The notes under the pieces were generated by a model. It saw only the letters and a list, made by a program, of their open reading frames with translations. It was not told the DNA's origin and searched no databases. Both the position numbers and the translations under genes were made by a program. Below, piece by piece: positions 57,257-64,000 of a stretch of DNA of 64,000 nucleotides; position 1 is the first letter of the stretch; every line of letters begins with the position of its first letter. Source of the DNA: Bryum argenteum. Lineage: Eukaryota > Streptophyta > Bryopsida > Bryales > Bryaceae. The DNA is taken from NCBI GenBank assembly GCA_037043015.1, contig CM073324.1, forward strand, positions 16,396,597 to 16,460,596, read 5' to 3'.

Positions 57257-60140
57257 TATTCTATTGTAAATTATTGAATGGCTCTCAGTCTAGAGGTTAT
57301 TTGCAAATGTAAGATTTTATTGATTGCAACTAGGCTTCTTCTTCCCCTTGTAGAGTTACTATTGCAAAATTTTGCAAGTGAAATCCTACCTCTTACCGTT
57401 TCAAACTCTCAAATATTGCACCTTTTGTCTTTGCCACTTCAACGTTGGCTTGACTTCTAATTTTCCTGAAGTCGCTGGAGCTTAGACACCAAAGTGACAG
57501 GGTGAGATAAGATGGGATGCTTATTTAGTCAACATGGGGCCGACTTTCGAACCTTGCATAATTTTTGGCATGTATCAAAATAGGGGTCTAGGGAATTGTC
57601 TTGCACTACTATTGCTCATATCAAGAGGATTTACAAGCCAAATGCAAGACGTAGGCTCTCGTAATCAATCAACATCATTCCAAGAACTAAGCTCAAATTG
57701 TTTTTGAAGTATAGGCCACTTTGAAAAGAAAATGCTCTTAGAATGTGTCCTAGTAATAGTATATTGATTTTTCTTAAAGGTTATTGAATGTTCATTGTTC
57801 TTGAAAACAGGGTATTTCATGATAAAATTTTGAATATAACAAAGTAAAACATTCTTGAATAGAAGTCTAAAAATGATATTCCTTTCTTGCTTTGTCCTAA
57901 AATAACTTACATGTTTTCCTTGTCCTATTTTTCTTCTGGATGTTTTAAAATATGTTTTTGCTTTCAACAATGTGTACTAAATCATCAAAGTTCAAACATC
58001 AATGTCTATACTCAGTTACTCACATTATAATATTGATGTTCACTATTAGCATTTATCATAAAGAAAAGTATTAGAGTTTTGTAAGGTTTGTTAAAGTATC
58101 TAGAGTAAAAGATTGATAATATTATATAAAGAACAAGCAAGCTTTGACAGTCATTTTTTACAAGAAGATAGAAGAACCTTCAAACTTCATTACTGTCTGC
58201 ATATTGATTACTCATCTTGGATTTAGAAGAGGTCCATCAAATGCAACAATACATATTATGTTCACATCTAATGTAATGTCACTATCTTTACACATAATGT
58301 AATGTTGGGCTTAATTTGTCACAAAAAATGATTAGTGATGAAGAAGATATTATGGAGAAGATTTCTTGTTGTCAAATATAATTATGAATAAATCAGAATA
58401 ATATAGTTCTTTATAGTCATAACCAAGAGGTGTAGACTCTAAGAAAAAAAATGAAAAAAGTTGTACAATATTCTAATTGAGACTATTACAAAAAAATTAG
58501 TCTTACAAATGAAGTCTTGTCAAGATTCATAATCTTGTCCATGGAGATGAAGGATTATCATGGTTACCCTTATCGAATCCTAACTAATGACAAGTTGAAA
58601 GACTACTAAATATCTCTTGTATTAAAATTTGGAAGGAATATTATATCAAGACTTGCAACATAGAATGGTGGTTTTGAGAAATAAAATGAACATTGCACTT
58701 AAAAATTGTTTTGTGTTTTTAAGTCAACATTCATGCCGATTATGTAGTGTTATTTTCTATTGAAGGTTCTGTTACAAACATTAAGCAAGTGGGTTGAGAA
58801 GATGTACTCTTATAAAAACAATGAAGTTCACTTTAAGTCAAAGAGGTCAACATTCTGATACTTGGAGAATTTGTCACAATTCACTTCAAAAGTAGATGTC
58901 GATTCTAATGAAAAATGTAGAAGAGTGTACCTATTAGGATTCATATAGTCAAAAATTTGTTTTGGAGGGATTGAACATGCATAAAATTTTTCATATGATA
59001 CTAACGGTTGCTTTTTATTTACTCATTTTCTATGGAATCTTGCATATCTGTAAATATTTATGAACTGGTGAAGCTAGCTATTTCTTTACGATAAAAAATG
59101 AAGTGCAAATGAAATCTACAAGGTTGCTTTAAGGATATAATCTAGAAATCAAGTAAACTACTTCTCAAGCATCACATTTTCAACCTAAATAAGAGCTCTT
59201 CGGCATTCTAATCCCAAATTCATCATGTTTCGCAATGAGTTTCAAACCGACTTCATTTCAATCTTCTATAGCATTTTGGGGTAAGATATAGACTTCTTCC
59301 ACTCTAAAACAAATACTTGCTTTGACCAAGTATTCATCATTTTCATATTTCTTGAGTTCTCCCAATGGTTTGACAATTTTTTAGTTTTATAACAATTTCT
59401 TACGTGCTAACATGGTGTAACTTGAAAAAATTGGTGTTGCAAACACAAAAAAACAAGCATCATATAAGGTCCTCTCGAAATTTTATATATTAACATGTTA
59501 AATTGCTATTAAATGGTACCAATTTCATCACATAATAAAAGAAAAACTTCAAGCTATTAATTGATAATTTCAAAGAATAGCTTCTAAGGTAATATATTGT
59601 CTTAGGGACAAGGCTTTGGATATCTGGGATACAAAAGGTATTATCCTCTCAATAATCAAATTGCTACTTCATATCCACTAGAAGTAACCAATCTAGCTTT
59701 ATATTATAACAAGAATAGTAGTTGTTAAGTATATATGGCCTTTTTTACACTAAAGATTTGTTAGTAAATTAACTCTTTATTCTTTGATATTTCACTATAG
59801 TAATTTATTAAAATTTGTGCAAATTATTTATGAGGAATCATTCGTATATTCATATATAATCTAGTAAAGATGGATTATTCTTGATACTAGCCTTCGTCAA
59901 GATTATTAGCTTGATTCTTAGAAGCACATAATGCACAAGCTCAATACCTTCATCTAGACTTTAGAAAATTGCTATCATTTTACTTTTGGTACAGATAAGA
60001 TATATGTATTTTGAAAACTTATCAAGGAAAAAGCTTCCAACTTACGTTTTACAATATCACACAATTGTTCATATAACTATTATGCATTATAATAGGAGTG
60101 ATGCTTCATAGTGATTGATTTATCTCCTATATTTTAAGAT
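57257..60140. other. AT-rich intergenic DNA, nothing recognised
   Basis: Nearly 3 kb with no supported coding region or clear repeat. The ORF at 57665-57970 (-) has no recognisable features. It may contain decayed transposon sequence too old to identify by eye. Confidence 0.4.
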
Positions 60141-60149
60141 TTCTTTCAG

Positions 60150-61430
60150 TGTTCAAGTGTACTAGAGGAAGTGTCAACCCATACCTTACACCATATTCTA
60201 TTGTGATTGTTTGATATTGGACCAGCACAAAAAATTGGTTGGGGCCATGTTGAATGGGTAACTGATGATGACATAATGTCCAATGTCTTGGATATAAGAG
60301 GAGATGTGCGCACCAACTTTATAACTTGTCCTCAAAATCCAAAAGAAGTATTGGCTATCACATTGCCATTTTTCACAATAATTGTTAAGAACATGAGATT
60401 TTTTTACCAATTTGAAGTTCAAGTGTTGGATGACAAGAATGCTAAACGCACATTCCGATTTTCAAACACATTTGTAAGTTACATTTGACACATTTGTTTT
60501 CAAAAAAATTATTTCTAGTTACATTTTCTTAAAGAAAAGAAAAAAGCTTCTATTGTCATCAAGTGTGAATTCAACGAGATATCATCAATTTAAAAAGCTC
60601 AATAGTACTTAAAACACATCTTAAAATTCAGAATGTCACCTCACAAAAGTTTAATCAATTTGAGCTAATTTCTTTTGTATGTAATAATCAAGATATCCAA
60701 TATTTTTTAAATTAAGAGACTTGCAGAATAGATCACGATCCATGTCGTATGTAAGTACACTGCCATTGCGATTTGACGAAGGTTGGAATATGATACAATT
60801 TGATCTAGTGGAGTTTACAAAAAACATATATGGTACAAATTATGTTGAAACATTAAAAGTAAAAGTGAATGCAAATTGTCGCCTTCGGCAAATGTATTTT
60901 TCAGATCGATACTATAATGAAAATAAGCTAAGAGATGATCTTAAGTATTTTCTACCAATTCAAGTAAGTAAAGATTTGTTTGACTTCGTTTTCATCTCTA
61001 AAAACTCATGATTTACAAGCTATAGATAAATTAGCTATAAGCTATGTTTTTGAAACTTCATTTTTCCAGAAGTGGTCACATTTTCCCTTATAATGTTGAT
61101 GTTATAGTTTTACAAATTTATAATGGTGTGGATCAAGGCCTTGTTGTTCATATACTCAATATTAAAATAAAAAATCAAATCTATTTATTTCATAAATGTG
61201 TAATATAACTTGCCCAAACTAATTTGTTTATTTCAATGGTTCAGGATTGGCTACAACGTTTGACACAATCTCATAGAAGCACCATTATCCTTCAAATGCA
61301 TTTTGGTAAGGTATCAATAATCAAGGACAGATATTATTGCATGAGTAGAAAACTTGAAGGCGTTCGTGTTGATGGGCTTGCTCCTATACGACGTCGACGG
61401 CCAAAAGTTTGTGAAGGTTGTCCTTCATAG
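60150..61430 (+). pseudogene. CFAP20 (BUG22/GTL3)-like gene, degenerate N-terminus
   Basis: Exon segments 60207-60473, 60727-60963 and 61245-61430 join in phase 0. They show the CFAP20 hallmarks: GHVEWVTDDDI, FITCPQNPKEVLAITLPFF, FEVQVLDDKN, LPLRFDEGWNMIQFDL, YGTNYVETLKVKVNANCRL and MYFSDRYYNE, ending in LPIQ. CFAP20 is a conserved axonemal/centriolar protein of about 190 residues. Breaks: no ATG. TGTTCAAGTG near 60154 resembles the usual MFK start with ATG lost, and a TGA (60204-60206) immediately precedes the alignable frame. The last exon adds 61 residues (QRLTQSHRST... RRRRPKVCEG) beyond the normal end. It could be a live divergent paralogue with an unrecognised first exon; pseudogene is preferred. 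Confidence 0.65.
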
Positions 61431-61669
61431 ATACCAAGAATATTCAAGAATTTTTAAGCACGGTTTGTGCAAATTCAAAAAACCACCATTCTTCTTGGTT
61501 TGTTGATGATCCAAGTTGGATGGCTATCATTAAGTTGTTAAGAAAGATTAAGAAGATTTCACTTGTATTGTACAATTAACAGTCTCTTTAGTAGAGAAGG
61601 TGCAAAATCATTTAACATAATATTTTCTACTTGCGTTTTGATATGATATACTAGACATGTTATGAGTAC

Positions 61670-61890
61670 ACAAGTCCTTACCTATGTCCTCCGGACACGG
61701 ACATCAAAAAGATTAGATCGAAATTTTAAAAACCGTGTAAAAAATCTAGGTATTAAAAAAATTTATACCCTATTGACAATTCTCAAACTTAGTTTTCTTT
61801 ATTCCTACATTTGGATTTTTTACATATATTTAAAATTTTTGATGTTACCTTTTTTAAGTCTGTGTCCAAAGGACACAAGTAAGGACTTGT
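61670..61890. mobile_element. 221-bp MITE
   Basis: Terminal inverted repeats of about 35 bp with few mismatches: ACAAGTCCTTACCTATGTCC and the inverted GGACACAAGTAAGGACTTGT. AT-rich, non-coding interior. TA-rich flanks hint at a TA target, but the duplication is not certain. Confidence 0.75.
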
Positions 61891-62123
61891 ATATACCCTT
61901 GTCCTCTTGACATTTCATCAAATACAATTCTTCAAATTCTTCAAAAGTCTTCATACCATATCTACATGACCAAATGATGATGGCCATGATCATGAACATG
62001 CATGTATGGTGAATCACCGAGGACAGACAGACATACCGCGTTCTTTTATATATAGAGATCATTACTTCATATACCAATCCCTTCACTTGAGAAAAACCCC
62101 AAGAAAGGACTAAATTCTCTTAA

Positions 62124-62485
62124 CCCTTAAACGCCCATGGGGTGTAAAACGGGCAGCCCAAAATTGGTTCACAGCATCTTTTGGACTTGGGCATCATGAA
62201 TAGTGCACTTTTTGAACAAGGGCATCATGAATGCACCAATCAATGATGAGCTTGCAACCTCCTACAAGGTTATGTACAACCCCAACCTCGCTACCACAAT
62301 CCTTTCAAAGCACAAAATCACTCATACAAATTGTGATTCGAATTGTAAATTTTCACTTTTTGAATGCATCACAAGAAGGTGACCAGTTTGACATCAAAAT
62401 ATAAGTGAAAAGTTGAGTACAATCAGAGCTACAGAGAAGATTCTGTTGGAAGGTGACCCCTCGGGTCACCTTGGGCGTTTAAGGG
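62124..62485. mobile_element. TTAA-family MITE, copy C
   Basis: Ends CCCTTAAACGCCCA and TGGGCGTTTAAGGG (one mismatch) are flanked by TTAA on both sides (62120-62123, 62486-62489). The pre-insertion site would be the palindrome CTCTTAAGAG. Non-coding, 362 bp. Confidence 0.8.
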
Positions 62486-62928
62486 TTAAGAGTCATATAA
62501 GGAAAGGTAGTCCTACTCAAAATGACTCATTAAAGTGTAAAGCCATTTTAGACACACACCTCCAACTCTAAAAATTCAGACCATGTTCTAGAAGAACCCA
62601 AATAATAATGGATTCCACATATCCAATCTTCTACTTTGCCTACGCACAAAGATTGCTTCCACGACTAATTTCTCTACAAATTTGCGAGACCAAATTTTAA
62701 GCCATACGTTCTCCTTCTCAATCCAAATCTAAATCTTAGGTACCATCACATTCACTTTCAAATGAACCTACATTACTCTAACGACAAAATAAATAATACC
62801 ACTTGAAACACAATGATAGTAAACACAATGATATTATGACAGAGCAATTGTCAGCTCGTCTTCATGTACACATTGAAAGATCTATATGCCACTATATTAC
62901 AAAAACTTACAAGCTCCCTACAACATCT
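62486..62928. other. 3' flank of the HSP20-domain gene
   Basis: This presumably contains the 3' untranslated region of the minus-strand gene ending at 62929. I see no other feature. Confidence 0.35.
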
Positions 62929-64000
62929 TCACATGTAGCGCACAATCCGTGTCTTCGGCACCACCACTCGCAAAAAGCCTTCACTGCACCCACATATACC
63001 ATCCATCCAGTATCAGTAACAACTCACTTTGATAATGCATAGAATGATCCATTGTTGGCATAGCAAATGTTAGTTATTTGCTGGGGTGATGAACGTACAT
63101 GAATTCTGCAGAGATGGCTCCAACTTCTGCATTCTTGGGCAATCGCCAAACGGCTCGGTATGGACCTTGTTGAAGATCACGTCGGTGATAAACGCTACCA
63201 TTTCCGTTGACACTGCCATTTCCGTTACTGTCACCGTTGTTTTTCCACCAGTCTGTAGACCTGCTGCCTGATATCACCAAGCTGCTCAAAACAACACGAT
63301 TAAGCTTATCAACACTTCTATCAACGAAAGCATATCCCTCATCAAACGACTCCCGAAGTGTTTGTGAACTTGTTAACTTTGATCTATGAAGAAGAGACAA
63401 CAATACACTTTGAGAAGCGAGTTGAATCTGTTAAACGATTGTTTGATGAAATGATTCCTCCAGGTGAAATTCGATAACTTATGTGTTCAAGGTTTTCGAG
63501 AATTTTATGGAAGGTTGTACCTTATAATGAGTAGAGATGAAGAAGGGCATTTACCTGTCGGAAGTGACCTCACAACAGATGCCGTCCACATTGACGCCTG
63601 GGAGTTCAACTGTAACAACGTATGCTGAGCCTGACTCCACAACATCCATGCGGGGAAACCACTCATACCCTGAAAATGTGAATAGAAGTACCATAAGATC
63701 GTTTTACACTTCAACGATCGCAAGCAAGAATCCTTGAGATTTGATGCTTTTATCAAGCAAGGAATATAGGCCTTCATGTTTCGGTAAGAAGATTGCTCTC
63801 ATGTTCGGATTGAGAGAGAGAGGGAGAGCTCAAACCTTTGCCAATGCTTTCAGTTTCAGGGTGGCTTGGCTGTTCTTCAGCAGCAGCCCAAGCTAGAGCA
63901 GCCGCCTCTTTCTCCTTCTCCACCTCCTGTGGTGACAGTGAGCTGCTACGAGAAAACAGAGGCTCCGAAACTGACGGTGCCACAGCTGCCCGAGTCGACG
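62929..64000 (-). CDS. HSP20 / alpha-crystallin-domain protein, 5' truncated by window edge
   Basis: Minus-strand exons: 64000-63836 (open to the edge), 63669-63555, 63281-63099 and 62983-62929. All GT-AG and in phase, about 172 residues visible. The first part is Ser/Glu/Ala-rich (EVEKEKEAAALAWAAAEEQ). The domain then shows YEWFPRMDVVESGSAYVVTVELPGV over exon 2, SLVISGSRS, YHRRDLQQGPYRAVWRLP, ISAEF and finally EGFLRVVVPK near the C-terminus, a complete alpha-crystallin fold. An Asn/Gly/Ser-rich insert (NGDSNGNGSVNGNGSV) interrupts the loop before YHRR. Small heat-shock proteins are ATP-independent chaperones. The N-terminal extension suggests a larger ACD protein rather than a classical cytosolic HSP. 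The start codon lies outside the window. Confidence 0.85.

Overview
The window looks like nuclear DNA of a land plant, probably a seedless one and most likely a bryophyte. The evidence is spliceosomal genes with short GT-AG introns, AT-rich intergenic DNA, many plant-type DNA transposons, and a CFAP20-like (flagellar/ciliary family) gene copy. The lineage is an inference. The introns rule out bacterial contamination.

Layout. 1-4.4 kb: AT-rich degenerate repeats, then the upstream region of a 15-exon DUF726 (TMCO4-like) alpha/beta-hydrolase gene at 4379-9879 (+). 9.9-18 kb: intergenic DNA with a 623-bp MITE, a second MITE candidate and a decayed minus-strand ORF. 18.3-20.26 kb: the 3' half of a decayed minus-strand gene resembling the Ptta/En-Spm Transposase_24 family. 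Its 5' part reappears at 54.63-54.84 kb, because a very large transposon has landed inside one of its exons.

The main object is a 34,366-bp element at 20265-54630. It is bounded by an exact 10-bp target duplication (ATGTTTGGCA at 20255-20264 and 54631-54640) and by inverted ends that run into arrays of GTGAGCGGT-like repeats. It encodes (a) an intact-looking two-exon MULE-type transposase with a SWIM zinc finger (24550-20712, -); (b) a divergently transcribed acidic/basic protein A (25074-25811, +); (c) a possible protein B whose two exons flank a satellite array (26750-48477, +); and (d) a ten-exon, 1122-residue protein that joins a ParB/Srx-fold domain to a permuted (beta-type) DNA-methyltransferase-like domain (48742-53799, +). 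Every junction of (d) splices in frame with GT-AG. The methyltransferase catalytic and cofactor motifs are altered, so it may bind DNA rather than methylate it. The arrangement recalls plant VANDAL-type MULEs, which carry long accessory genes including anti-silencing factors; that comparison is inference.

Nested inside the satellite array is a second element of the same end family, 27805-40172 (12,368 bp, 10-bp duplication GTCGGTGGGC). It has no visible transposase. It carries tandem repeats, a long inverted repeat, two small MITEs and a captured cysteine-rich gene fragment, so it looks like a Pack-MULE. Two more MITEs sit in introns of the ParB-methyltransferase gene. One of them is a near-identical copy of the 11.4-kb MITE.

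55-64 kb: repeat-rich DNA, an orphan terminal exon (56871-57256), a degenerate CFAP20-like gene (60.2-61.4 kb), two MITEs, and the 3' part of an HSP20/alpha-crystallin-domain gene running off the right edge on the minus strand.
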